DNA from: Thozetella sp. PMI_491
Taxonomy: Eukaryota; Ascomycota; Sordariomycetes; Chaetosphaeriales; Chaetosphaeriaceae
Reading direction: 5' to 3'
NCBI GenBank assembly: GCA_021432635.1
Contig: MU270038.1
Coordinates: 124,001 to 188,000 of the forward strand
DNA length: 64,000 nucleotides
Under the pieces are notes generated by a model. The model worked only from the letters and a program-made list of their open reading frames with translations. It was not told where the DNA came from and did not search any database. Of the stretch, positions 1-9,993 are shown piece by piece. A program made the position numbers and the translations under genes. Within the stretch, counting starts at the first letter, position 1. Each line of letters opens with the position of its first letter.

Positions 1-110
1 GCACTTATAGGACACATATTCTCTAGCTAGTGCACGAGAGCTTTCAAGACATTATTACTGTGCCTCCTCTCCCTCCACGTGTCGAACTAATTCCGCGAAT
101 GATCTTGAGA

Positions 111-2416
111 TTATTTGCCAGCGTCTCTGGGATGCGGCTCGGAGTCTAACTCGTGCGTCTCGCTCTGCTCTGTCGCCCCGGGATACCCCCCATATCCTCC
201 TGCTCCGAGACGTGGGCCGCCAACATGCATTTCGCTCAATCGCGGCATCCAGACCCGGCCTTCAGAGTCAATCTTAGGGACCGGGCTTGTGTGGCTGCCC
301 ACTGTGCTGCCGCCGAAGAATGGCGCGTGGGCGGAGTACCCTCCCGGAGACACCAGGTCATACGTCACGCCGTTTGGTGCCTGCCAAACGTGTGCGCCGG
401 GGTCGGCAGAGAGTTCAGAAGGATGTGCTGGTATCGCAGCAGACGGGTGTCCCTGGTACGGACTACCCGGGTAAGACGCGCTTGGTGCATAGGTTGAGCT
501 ATGTGCCCCCCAGGGGCTGCCCATGGGGTTCGGCGCTGCAGGAGTGATGGCGGTTCCCCCCACGGCAGAAGCCTCTGCACGCCTGCGTATACGGTGTTTC
601 CGGACGAACCAGCAGCATCCCACTAGGGCGGCGATACCTACCACACCGCAGCCAACAGCGATGCCAGCGATGGCGCCGGTGGACAAAGACGTCCCGGAGC
701 CCGCCCCTTGCGTTTCCTTGGTGACTGATCGGGTCGGGCTTCTCGTCGCTACGGTGGCCTTGCGCGTCATGAGCACCTGGAGATCGTGATTGTTCCAGCC
801 AGCTGCCGGGGCCGTCTTTGTCGCACCGCCCCCTGCCGAGCCACCCACGGCACTGACGATGAGGTCAGGGACGCCATAGGTTGTCCGATTCGTCGAGAAG
901 AGCTGCCACGGTGTCGTGCTGTCCGAAACATCCAGGTTATGGGTCCCAAACTGGGTCGGGGCGTCGCAGTCGTCGGTCGTCGTGAAGGTGCCGCCGATGA
1001 TTAGCATCTGGGCGCCGTCCACCATATTACAGCTAAGACCGTTGTGCGGGTATTGACCCGTGTAGTCTGAAGGATTGTCAGCTATTGATCGGAGCTGCAG
1101 GTGCACCCCAGGAGCTAGGTGTGGGCTCGAAGCGCTCTTCCGCATATGGCTACTCAAATCCGTTCCTAGGATTGGAGTAAAGAACATAGCGAATACTTAC
1201 TGCCGTCGTTTGGGTATAGCTTTATCCACTGGAACGAAGGTATCGTCAAGATGTAGACATCGTCGTAGCCCGAGCCATTTGGTGGGAAGCCAAGTCCACC
1301 GTAAAGATAACTACCGGCGTGTCAGTGCTCCGCATTGTGCGCGAAGAACAAGAACTCTGTGGCACTCACATGTTGTAGCTCGACTGGTCCGGGGCCCAGG
1401 TCACGTCAGCGCAGAACCTCCTCCGAATTGCTGGAACGGTACCAGTGGCAGTCTGGGTATACCACTTGGAACTTAAAATATCATAGACGAAGATCTGCTC
1501 CATGGGCTGGCCGATTACGGTACCATTCCCGGGGTCCTGCAGTCCTCCAAAGTAAATGAGCATCCCGCCATCGCTGGCAGGGATATACACCATCGACCCT
1601 TCGGCCCGCCGTATAAGATCCGGTCCGGTGCCATTGATAAATGTGTTTGTATCCATCGTGTATTTAATGAGGCCGGCGGTTGCGACGGAGGGCCCATTCC
1701 AGTTCAGGACCGAGTTGTTCGAGAGCCACCCTCCGTAGTAGTAGCCCTCGCCTCTTTCAGAAACCGATGTACCGGCTCCAAACGACAAACGTTGGAGGCT
1801 CGTCCCTGTAGAAATCGGTATGGAGGACCAGTAATCGTAGAGTATGTCGTAGGCGTACAAAGCAAATGTGGGCGCCGGAGTTTCTTGGTAGTATTCTCCG
1901 CCGAAGAGATAGAACTTCTTGTTGACCTTGTCCGCCCAGAGAATGCCGCCGCTGACATCCGGCACTGAGCTGTTCTTGGTGAGATTTGGGAATAGCTGTG
2001 GCATACCACTGTCGCTAATGATGTCTAGGTCCTGGTAGAGCAACCCCTTGTCTAACGCAAGCCGTACATCAGTCACTTGTCACAATACATTCCGGGTGGG
2101 AAGCCCATAACATGATATCAAGATGTTTCTACTTACTGGAAAAGTTTGCAGGATACTGAGAGATTGGGTTATAGTTGAGCAACCCTCCATCGATATACAA
2201 CCTTCTGTCAACCACGGTTGTCTGGTGGTAGAAGCGTCGACAAAAGTCTTTCACGGGATCTAAATCGGCCAACGCGTTCTGGGCGAAGAGGAGGACGAGG
2301 AAGACAGTAGCTGCCCAGGGCTGGAACCTGAGGGAGGTCCATCTCCGAGGCTCGCGACGAACTGTGTCTGGCCGTGTTGACGACGGCTTCAGCGCCGCTG
2401 TAGCGAACAACGGCAT
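111..2416 (-). CDS. Kelch-repeat single-pass membrane protein
   Basis: Four-exon model on the minus strand: 2416-2137, 2075-1370, 1310-1201, 1165-111, giving 716 aa. All three introns have GT..AG ends (donors GTAAGT, GTGAGT, GTAAGT) and keep frame; the first junction creates an ATG codon. The N-terminus carries a hydrophobic signal/anchor (WAATVFLVLLFAQNALA). Residues about 70-430 contain kelch-like blades (YIDGGLLNYNP, LFGGEYYQ, IYFGGLQDPG, IYLYGGLGFPPNGSGYDDVY). A transmembrane helix (GAIAGIAVGCGVVGIAALVG) followed by basic residues precedes a Pro/Ser/Gly/Tyr-rich tail of about 150 residues. Fungal proteins of this plan are predicted beta-propellers at the plasma membrane with a disordered cytosolic tail; the ligand is unknown. 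The exact start is the least certain part. Confidence 0.85.
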
Positions 2417-3853
2417 GACTATAGCGGACTGGACGGGCAGCCGATCTCAGGCCGGCGCACCAACGATAGTTAAGAAACGAGCGTGATCCGAGCCGCATAA
2501 ACGGGTGTCAAGTTGTACGTGTAAGAGGAATAAAACAGCCCAGAAAGAGATAGAGAGAGAGAGTCACAGCAGGGTGGCAAGGCTGGGGCACAGAGAGAAG
2601 GGTTCGGCAACGGGTCCCGGTCAGACCACCACAAGGCAGCTCCCTCGTTCGCCCGCTGCAGGGCTTGACGACGACGACGATCAGCGCGAGCTGCTCCTAC
2701 CCTCCCTCCCAGCCGCCCGCGTGGCTGCAGGGCCTCTTGATCGAGCCAGTGACATGATTATCATTCCTCGTCCCAGGGGCCGATAGCCTGCTCCATCTCC
2801 ACCTCTGCACGCAGCAAACCTTTTGTTAGGCCAACAGGGGGGCTTGGCTATGGAAGAGGTATTTGCTCGCAGTTTATACGCTCCTTTCTGCAATCACTCT
2901 CGCAAAACTTTGCACGCCACTCAGCCGCGCCTTCACCAGGATCAATCTAGGCTGCGCATCCAAAAGTGAAATGGAGCGACAAAAATAGTCGGGGGTGTGC
3001 TCCCGCCTTCACTGGGCTTATACACGAGCACCGAGTCACGGGCCTTCCGTGAGTGGCTGAGAGCAGAGGCGGGTTTCTCGGAGCAATGGCTGTGATCATC
3101 CCATCTCTTCCGGACGTTGGTATGGACTACTGTACGAAGGAAAGCTGTCATACGACGAAGCACTGAGCTGGCACATCAAGAGACCGTCCAATGGCATGGC
3201 TTCGTTCGCGCTAGGTCGCCCGAAGGCGTACAGCTTGCATAAACGAATAGTTCTGTCACCTTGCACAAACTCCACAAGGCTGACGGAATGGACATTGGTT
3301 AGCCCGGTAAAAGTACCCTACTTTCCACCTCATGCGAGTAGAATTCGGGAGACGGTGGCGCTTCTCGAGGAAGTTGAAGCACCTGGGCACAGCGTCTGCG
3401 TTTCAAGTAGTGCGTTGATGTGAACCAAAACACACTGTTGGAAAGGTAAGGCAGCGTTGGATCACGAGTCTTTATCTAGACAACCTATTGAGTACGGAGA
3501 ATTTCAGTGCCGAGAGGTTCTGTCTCTCGCGACTTCTCTGCATCTTTCCCCGCTGCCACCTTGACTTGTCCCACAGCTCTGCCCACACACTGGGGTTTCT
3601 CAGAGCCGACGCCCCTTCCCATACTCACCCCACGCATTTTATTCCCGGAAGTTTGTCGAGACCTCATTAGGGGTCCTGGATGCGACCGCTCGCCCGTATA
3701 TGCCGTTTGCTGGCAATGGACGCCAGCGAGACTGCGAGGTTGGATGCCCATTCTGTCGGTTCCTACCATACCATGGGCCGGGTATAGCGAGGCAGTACTA
3801 GCTGTTGGTTGAGGGAACAAACTGCCTTCCCGAGCTACAGGAGGCGTGCTGGT
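2417..3853. other. Intergenic, upstream of the kelch gene
   Basis: About 1.4 kb between two minus-strand genes. It should hold the kelch gene promoter and the 3' UTR of the next gene. Open frames here are short, lack conserved motifs and differ between strands; I see no gene in it. The stretch 2530-2575 is purine-rich (repeated GAGA). Confidence 0.6.
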
Positions 3854-4804
3854 CTAACTTGAAACACTTTTCCGGCTCCCAGATCGGGGTTTGCTGGCAG
3901 AAACCTCGATCCCACGAGAACCAAGGTTAATGGCGATGCTGCGGAGGACGGTAGCTTCTTGAAGGCTGGTTGGCTGATCAAAATCCTGGCGCCTCTCATC
4001 AAATGCTTTCTGTAGCTCTGGCATGACCATGCCTACCAATCTTGCCCCCTCCTGTGTCTTCAGCAGAGGGGCTATGATTCTCCGCTGCACGACCAAGTCC
4101 TGATTCTGGATGGTTTGCTTGAACATGTCGAGTAGGCTTTCCTGAGACACTGCATCGGCTGCCTTGTCCTGGTCCGACTGGACCTGAAGGCGACGGAATA
4201 GGATGGGAAGGATGTGGCGTTCGTCATCGATGACCCTATCTGATAACCCGATGGATTTGAGTGTATTTCTGGTGAGCAGCTCGTCGCCGGCCGCTTGTTG
4301 GCCGACCGCATCAGACGTCCCAGGGGCCTCGGATCTCTCCTCGTTGGTCTCACTTGGAGGATTGGCGTCGCCTTTTGGCGATCCTAGGAAGGCCACTTGA
4401 ACGATGTCCCTCTCGGTGATCCGCCGCGCATCGAAGGTGCCGAGCCTTTTATTCCACAGCCAATCTTTGTGCTCTAGATCGCGCCTGAACGCGGCCATGC
4501 GTTCTGCCAGCGCGTCAAAATCTGGGTTCTGATTCCAAGATACATCCTGTTCCTCGAGGTCTCGCTGACTTTCAGGCCGGACATAAGGGCTGTCTTCTGC
4601 CTCTAGGTCCAATATCGCCGGGGGAATCTCGAAAATTGGGATCCTTGGTGCCCTGGCAGGATCGAATTCCCTCTTTTTCATTCGATATCGTGAATATCCT
4701 CTCCTCGAGATGATGCCGACACGAGTCGGCGTCGAAGAAACCAGGATAGGCTGTGCGAGCTTCCCAAGCGTATGGGCCGGCCAAACCCTCCTTGAGGATC
4801 GCAT
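3854..4804 (-). CDS. Unknown protein, probably mitochondrial
   Basis: Uninterrupted 316-aa frame from the first in-frame ATG (4804); the frame is open further upstream but without an ATG. I do not recognise the family. The first 45 residues are rich in Arg/Ser/hydrophobics with almost no acid (MRSSRRVWPAHTLGK..., ...GIISRRGYSRYRMKKR), which looks like a mitochondrial targeting sequence. The rest is a charged, soluble, probably helical protein with a Trp-containing block (LEHKDWLWNKRLGTFDARR) around residue 105-125 and a Ser/Arg/Lys-rich tail. It is divergently arranged with the SYF2 gene about 490 bp away. Coding potential is supported by length and codon use; function is not assigned. Confidence 0.75.
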   Translation of the reverse strand: MRSSRRVWPAHTLGKLAQPILVSSTPTRVGIISRRGYSRYRMKKREFDPARAPRIPIFEIPPAILDLEAEDSPYVRPESQRDLEEQDVSWNQNPDFDALAERMAAFRRDLEHKDWLWNKRLGTFDARRITERDIVQVAFLGSPKGDANPPSETNEERSEAPGTSDAVGQQAAGDELLTRNTLKSIGLSDRVIDDERHILPILFRRLQVQSDQDKAADAVSQESLLDMFKQTIQNQDLVVQRRIIAPLLKTQEGARLVGMVMPELQKAFDERRQDFDQPTSLQEATVLRSIAINLGSRGIEVSASKPRSGSRKSVSS

Positions 4805-5291
4805 GATGACCTCTAGCGCTTGAAGCAAAACTTCAAGTCCGCAAATGTAGCTCAAGAAGCTTTGGTGGTGGCGGCGCCCATATGAAAAATAAGCATGAGA
4901 ACACGCGCACGCGCTAGGTCGTCCGAGGGGTCAACCCCCCCAAGTTGTAGATGGAGCGGGCTGCCAATTTAGTCTCGGCTGTTGCCCACGGGGTAGATGC
5001 ACATAGCTCTCCACCGTTTTCTGGAGACACAGGCTGGACCGTCAGTTGCAAAGAGCTTGTAAGGGGGCCACTGCATGTTCTTTCTTGGTCGCTAGTTTCT
5101 ATCTGGTCGAAAAGTGGGTCATACAGTTTGCCTGCCGCCTCGTCCCCCAAAAAACCTGTGCCCCACCTTTCTGGCATTCCCTGTCACGCTACATAGACGA
5201 CCTCGCGCGCTCACATCCTCGAGCGTTAACATCAACTCTGTGCCGCCCCGAACTCATATGCCCAGACGCGACTCTGGGATATCTCTACAAA
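4805..5291. promoter_or_regulatory. Divergent promoter, unknown gene / SYF2
   Basis: About 490 bp between the two divergent start codons. It must contain both 5' UTRs and promoters. No TATA box or known factor site stands out. Confidence 0.5.
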
Positions 5292-6245
5292 ATGCCGCCC
5301 GCGAAGAGAAGAAAGACGGCAAAATCCGCGAAACCCAAACCCGAGGACCAGGACACTTCCGCGCCTGCACCCGTGCCCGCTGCCGAAGAGACTACATCCG
5401 AGGAACAGACAGCGACGGCCGATGTGCCCGACCCCGCCTCCTCTACCGCTCCTATCAGCACAACAGAAGAACCTTCGGGGCCAACACCAGCCGAAGTCGC
5501 TTTCAAGGCGCAAGACCGTCTGGCGCGCTTCCGCGCCCTCCAGGCGCGCGCCAAAACCTCCTCCGATCAAAACCTAAAGGAGGCTACCAAGGAATCACAA
5601 CGCCTGGCAACAGACCCATCTCAGTTAACGGCGCTGAACCGCAAGCATGCTGTAGCGTCGCATAAGCTGCTCAAGGCAGAAATCGAAGAGTCGGGAGGAG
5701 ACTTCGAAAGGAAGCGAGCATGGGATTGGACGATCGAGGAGAGCGAGCGATGGGACAAGCGTATGAAGAAGAAGGAAGGGCGCCGAGACGACACGGCTTT
5801 CCGCGACTACGGACAGGAGAGCGAGAAGGTGTACAAACGACAGGTGCGGGGCATGGGCGGTCCCGATCTGGAGCGATACACGCGCGAGAAGATGGAGAAG
5901 ATCGAGAAGGCGGCAGCGGCAGGCACGCTCGAGATCGTCGAAACGGAGGATGGCGAGCTCATCGCTGTGGACAAGGACGGTAGCTTCTACAGCACTGCCG
6001 AGTCCATGTCTTTTGCCGAGAACAAACCAGAGAAGGCGGCGGTCGACCGGCTGGTCAACGACCTCAAGAAGGCGGAGGAGGCACAGCTGAAGAAGCAGCG
6101 AGACCGCAGAGCAGCGAATGGGGACGACGGAGACGTCACGTACATTAACGAGAAGAACAAGCAGTTTAACCAGAAGCTGGCGCGGTTTTACAACAAGTAC
6201 ACGGCCGAGATTAGGGACAGCTTCGAGCGGGGTACGATGATATGA
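5292..6245 (+). CDS. syf2: Pre-mRNA-splicing factor SYF2
   Basis: Single-exon 317-aa protein. The start is the ATG in an AAAATGCC context; the open frame extends upstream but has no other ATG. Residues 1-90 are a low-complexity Lys/Pro/Thr/Glu tail (MPPAKRRKTAKSAKPK). From about residue 115 comes the SYF2 domain: HAVASHKLLKAEIEES, RAWDWTIEESERWDKR, RDYGQESEKVYKRQ and C-terminal NEKNKQFNQKLARFYNKY. SYF2 is a component of the Prp19/NineTeen complex, joining the spliceosome near activation and interacting with Prp17/Isy1-type factors in the nucleus. It is convergent with the COQ11-like gene, 134 bp between stops. Confidence 0.95.
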   Translation: MPPAKRRKTAKSAKPKPEDQDTSAPAPVPAAEETTSEEQTATADVPDPASSTAPISTTEEPSGPTPAEVAFKAQDRLARFRALQARAKTSSDQNLKEATKESQRLATDPSQLTALNRKHAVASHKLLKAEIEESGGDFERKRAWDWTIEESERWDKRMKKKEGRRDDTAFRDYGQESEKVYKRQVRGMGGPDLERYTREKMEKIEKAAAAGTLEIVETEDGELIAVDKDGSFYSTAESMSFAENKPEKAAVDRLVNDLKKAEEAQLKKQRDRRAANGDDGDVTYINEKNKQFNQKLARFYNKYTAEIRDSFERGTMI

Positions 6246-6379
6246 GAGACTGGACAAGGCTAGAGGTCCGGGCGGGTTCGTCATTGGGTGACGCAAGGCG
6301 GAGTCTATGTGTTATAATACAGGCTTGAATGGCGTGGGCTGTTCATACATATCTATATCCTTACACGTGTGCCTCGGTT

Positions 6380-7304
6380 TCAGAGCATCGTCTTTCGCCA
6401 CGCCTTGGTGGCCAACTCCTCCAGCGCGGCCGGCTCCAAGGGGCCTTTGACACTGTCGTCGCTCAGAGCCTCTACGACTGCCTCGGCAACATCGTCTGCT
6501 TTGGACGGCTTGGTGCCCGCGCTGCCGAGAAAGCCTGCCAGCGCACCCCTCGTTAGGTCGTTGAACATGTGGCCGGCTGTGGTGAGAGCGGCCATGGAAA
6601 CGGTGATCGGCCGGGAGCTGTCGTACAGAATAGGCGCCCGAATATACACAGATCGCATCTCGGGGAACTCGGACGCAATGATGCTCTCGGCCTCCCTCTT
6701 GGTGGTGATGTACCGGCTAGGCAGCACCGGAGCCCCTCCTACAGCAGAGATGTAGCCAAACGCCTTGACGTTCTCTTTCATGGCCTCTTTGGCAAGCAGG
6801 ATGGCGCTGTCACGGTTCATCATCTCGTACGTGAGCTGACTGCTCGGCCCTGGCTGTTCCTTGACCGGCTCTCCACTGCGGGGTGACGAGAAGGCCTTGC
6901 TCAAGGCCGCAATCGGCGACTCGCGGCCTGAGACGACTCCCTTGTAGTCGGACTCGAGGAGGATGCCCATGCTGTGGACCACAAAGTCAGCTCCCTTGAG
7001 GAGGGAGGCGTACTGGACCGGCTTGAAGATGTCGGCGCGCTCCCACGATACCTGGCGGGCCCAGGAGGGCGGGGACGGCGACGAAGTGACATTCTTCCAT
7101 CGGGGCTCCCCGGAGCGACTTGGCCTGTATGTCAATTATCCTGCCAAACTGCGCGAGTACGAGAGGTAGAAGCGCGCTCCAAGCAAAAAAAGACACGCAC
7201 CTTATGGAAGTCACGTCCCAGCCTCGAGCCACGGCAGATTTGCATATCCTTGAGCCCAGGAAGCCATTGCCTCCGCAGACCACTATTCTCTTTGCTGCTC
7301 CCAT
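6380..7304 (-). CDS. coq11: COQ11-like mitochondrial NAD(P)-binding SDR protein
   Basis: Two exons: 7304-7201 and 7118-6380, 280 aa. The N-terminus is a Rossmann dinucleotide-binding motif (KRIVVCGGNGFLGSRIC). Later come ADIFKP, ADFVVHSMGILLE, LTYEMMNRDSAILLA and a YxxxK-like active-site region (SRYITTKREAE), the order seen in yeast Coq11/YLR290C, an atypical short-chain dehydrogenase that works with the CoQ synthome (in some fungi fused to Coq10). The donor is GTGCGT. Two in-frame acceptors lie 6 nt apart (exon beginning at 7124 or 7118); the second restores the family motif SISRSG and was chosen. Role in ubiquinone biosynthesis follows from the family, not from this sequence alone. Confidence 0.88.
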
Positions 7305-7731
7305 TTTGGCCTCTCTGGCTTTGCCTCCGTTCTGCGGCTGAAGTTGCGTCGTCTCACGGTAGTCTCATTGCATCATGACCCTATAGCTCCCCAAAGCTTC
7401 TGGAATGGTCTGAGCTTTGTTCAGTGGTGGTGCCAGATGCTGGACTGAAAAAGCGGACCAGCGTGTCTAGCTCGGTAAGTTACGTCGGCAAAAAAAATAA
7501 CTAAACTTGTGCGGCTTTCTTTGCTTGCTAGCAGAGATAAAGTACGCGGCCTCGACGTAAAATACAGAGCGACGTAGTGGGAGCTTTTATCCCACTGCCA
7601 GAGCTCGGCCCGGCCTGACCGCCCTGTGGGACCAGTGGGGCCGGTTGACTTAATCCAGGCGCGCGACCAAAATTCTGCCGTTTTCCTGCTTCTCATCCGT
7701 CAACTCGCGGCTCTCCTGCAGATTCACGACC
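7305..7731. promoter_or_regulatory. Divergent promoter, COQ11 / YAF9
   Basis: 427 bp separate the two start codons, so both genes share this upstream region. An A-tract (AAAAAAATAA) lies at about 7490-7500. No other site can be named. Confidence 0.5.
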
Positions 7732-8669
7732 ATGGCGCCCCCCAGCAGTGCCGGCAAGCGCGTCAAGGGCGTGCAAATTTTTAGGCCATTCGTATATGGT
7801 ACAACAGCGCGCTTATTTGACGAAAAGACGAACCCCAAGCCGCCCGGGGTGCCTGATGACCATACCCACTCGTGGACGGTTTTCGTGAAGGGGATCGATG
7901 ACACTGACACCACATACTGGTTGCGGCGCGTCCAGTTCAAGCTGCACGAATCCATCCCGAATCATGTGAGAAGTAAGTGCGCACAGCGATAGTCGGCCCT
8001 TCGCTGCGTCGCTTCCCTTGTCTCTCGGAGATGCTTGTCGCCTGGAGTGCAAGCGCACGCGCGCGACGCTGAGGGTTATTTCGACTGACGGCTTCGCGAA
8101 CAGTGGTCGAGGGCGAGAAGGGAAAGCCGTTTCAAATCCATGAAACAGGCTGGGGAGAGTTCGAGATCGCCATCAAGCTGTACTACGTGCCAGAATCAAA
8201 CGAGAAACCCCAGACCATTTATCACCACCTGCGGCTCCACCCTTTTGGACGAAGCGAGGAGGAGAGGGAGGCAATGAGGGCATCGGGGAAAGATGTCGTC
8301 TCCTGGACCTACGAGGAGCAACTCTTCAATGAGCCCTATGACCCATTCTACGAGATCCTTACCTCGGGCGCACTACCTCCCCCGAAGGGCTCGGCCGGCG
8401 GGAAGAGCGGCGGCAAGGGCAAGGAGAAGACGTTTGTCGCTCCTGGAAAGTCGGACGGCGGGGTACTGGAGCGGAGTGCTTTGATTCCCATGACCAACCG
8501 GCCGGCGATGCCCTTTAGCCATGAGACGGAGCAGCTCGAGATCAAGAAGCTGAAGGACGCATTGGTCAAGGTGGAGGAGATGTCAAACAAGCTAAAGGAG
8601 GAGACCAAGGCCCGCGAGGAATACCTCCAGTCTCTAAAGGCAGAAGCCGCGGCTGCCCCGGCTTCCTAG
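7732..8669 (+). CDS. yaf9: YEATS-domain protein YAF9
   Basis: Two exons, 7732-7972 and 8104-8669 (intron with GTAAGT donor and ACAG acceptor), 268 aa. The YEATS fold occupies residues about 8-150: [39 protein letters not shown], and after the intron [19 protein letters not shown]. The C-terminal 45 residues are a Lys/Glu coiled coil ([18 protein letters not shown]). Yaf9 is the acyl-lysine reader shared by the NuA4 acetyltransferase and SWR1 (H2A.Z loading) complexes in the nucleus. The linker between YEATS and the coiled coil carries a Gly/Lys/Ser-rich insert. Confidence 0.95.
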
Positions 8670-9993
8670 AGAGCACCAGAAGCCGCTCCAACGTGGGGCA
8701 ACGTGGGGCTTGAGAAGGGACACTCGTCTCTTTATGGCTTCATTTTGCTCGTCTAGCGGGTGGGAAACACTATAAAGGCTTGGCAAGGAGGCTACAAAAG
8801 GAAAATGGGCGTTAGAGGGTGTCTGGCGTTGGGCTCGTGGGCGAAATGCCGCCGGTCATGTTACTGGTGTTTGGCTACTAGAGGAATTCGCTGGTTGCTA
8901 CTGGAAATACGGTCCAGATACCCCCCTTTGCTATTGACTAGCGTGGGAAATACAACATGCATGCGCGAGAAACCATGGCAGCAAAGATGGGGAAGAAAAG
9001 GGCGGTCTCGCTCGTGACCCGGCCCGGAGGAACGGATGGGGGTTGATAAGGCGGAAAGTTCTCCTGATTTTGAGGACGGGTGGTCATCGGGACTGACCGA
9101 TAGCCTGCAAATTGCGTGCCACCAAGCGATCTGCGCCCTGATCTGCCCATCCTGCTAGCCAATCGACAGCCCGGCCTCGCGGGCTCGCGGACCTACAACC
9201 ACTGCCAGGTGCCTCGGATTCCGCAACCCCTCATCAGCCAAGTCGATCGCGACAAACCGGTCTTGGCCCGAGGGATGAGATAATTACCTCAGAGTGGTGC
9301 TCTTTTTCGTCGCATCTCTGCTCACCTGCGCAGCAACCCCCCCCCGCCATCGTTATCTAGATAGACCTCCCAACTACTGGAATTTTAATATTTTCAATTT
9401 CTTCCACAACCCCGCGGCACCCTTAGATTATTGCTTCACCCACCATACGCGTGCCACAGGTGTCTCTCGCGCTTGTCAGCTGGTGTGTTTAAGTGCGACC
9501 CTCGGCGCGCGGAGAGCACAGGCGTAGCAGGCCAGCAGGTGGGGTCACTCTACAGCACAATCCGAAAACCGACCGGCCCCCGTTCCAAGCCACACGCACC
9601 CACGCCCGCACTGCCCGCTCCCCCGTAGAGGCAAAGCCGCGGCGAAAAAAATTCGACCCCAAACTGCATCCAGAAATTTCCGTCCAAGCGTCATCCCCCT
9701 TCTGCTACAACCCTTTTTTACCATCTCCAACAAAGGGAAGCTCCCCGACCTACACCACATAAGCAATTTTTTTTGTTCTCTCACGCCCTATTTTCTGCGC
9801 TACCATTCCGCCTGTTTCTACCTCCAAACGACTCGGATTGAGAAAGTCGCCTCTATTGAGTTTCTTCCGATAATACCTTTTCTTAAACTCCCCCAGACAA
9901 GCGCTCTTTTCCCCGGGACGACCGAGACTTCCGTCACGAGACCTCCCCGTCTTCCACGTTACGATGCGCCTCTAAGAAGCTCGCCAGTTCAAC
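8670..9993. promoter_or_regulatory. Intergenic: YAF9 3' end and MDM34 upstream region
   Basis: About 1.3 kb with no convincing gene. The 3' half, from about 9600 to 9960, is strongly pyrimidine-rich with CT and T tracts, typical of a fungal promoter/5' leader before MDM34. A C9 run lies near 9337. Confidence 0.5.

Noticed and set aside
5046-5291. N-terminal extension of the SYF2 frame
   Set aside because: No ATG in that part of the frame; the ATG at 5292 has good context and suits the family.
5625-6296. 223-codon antisense frame in SYF2
   Set aside because: Mirror of Lys/Glu-rich SYF2 codons, no motif.
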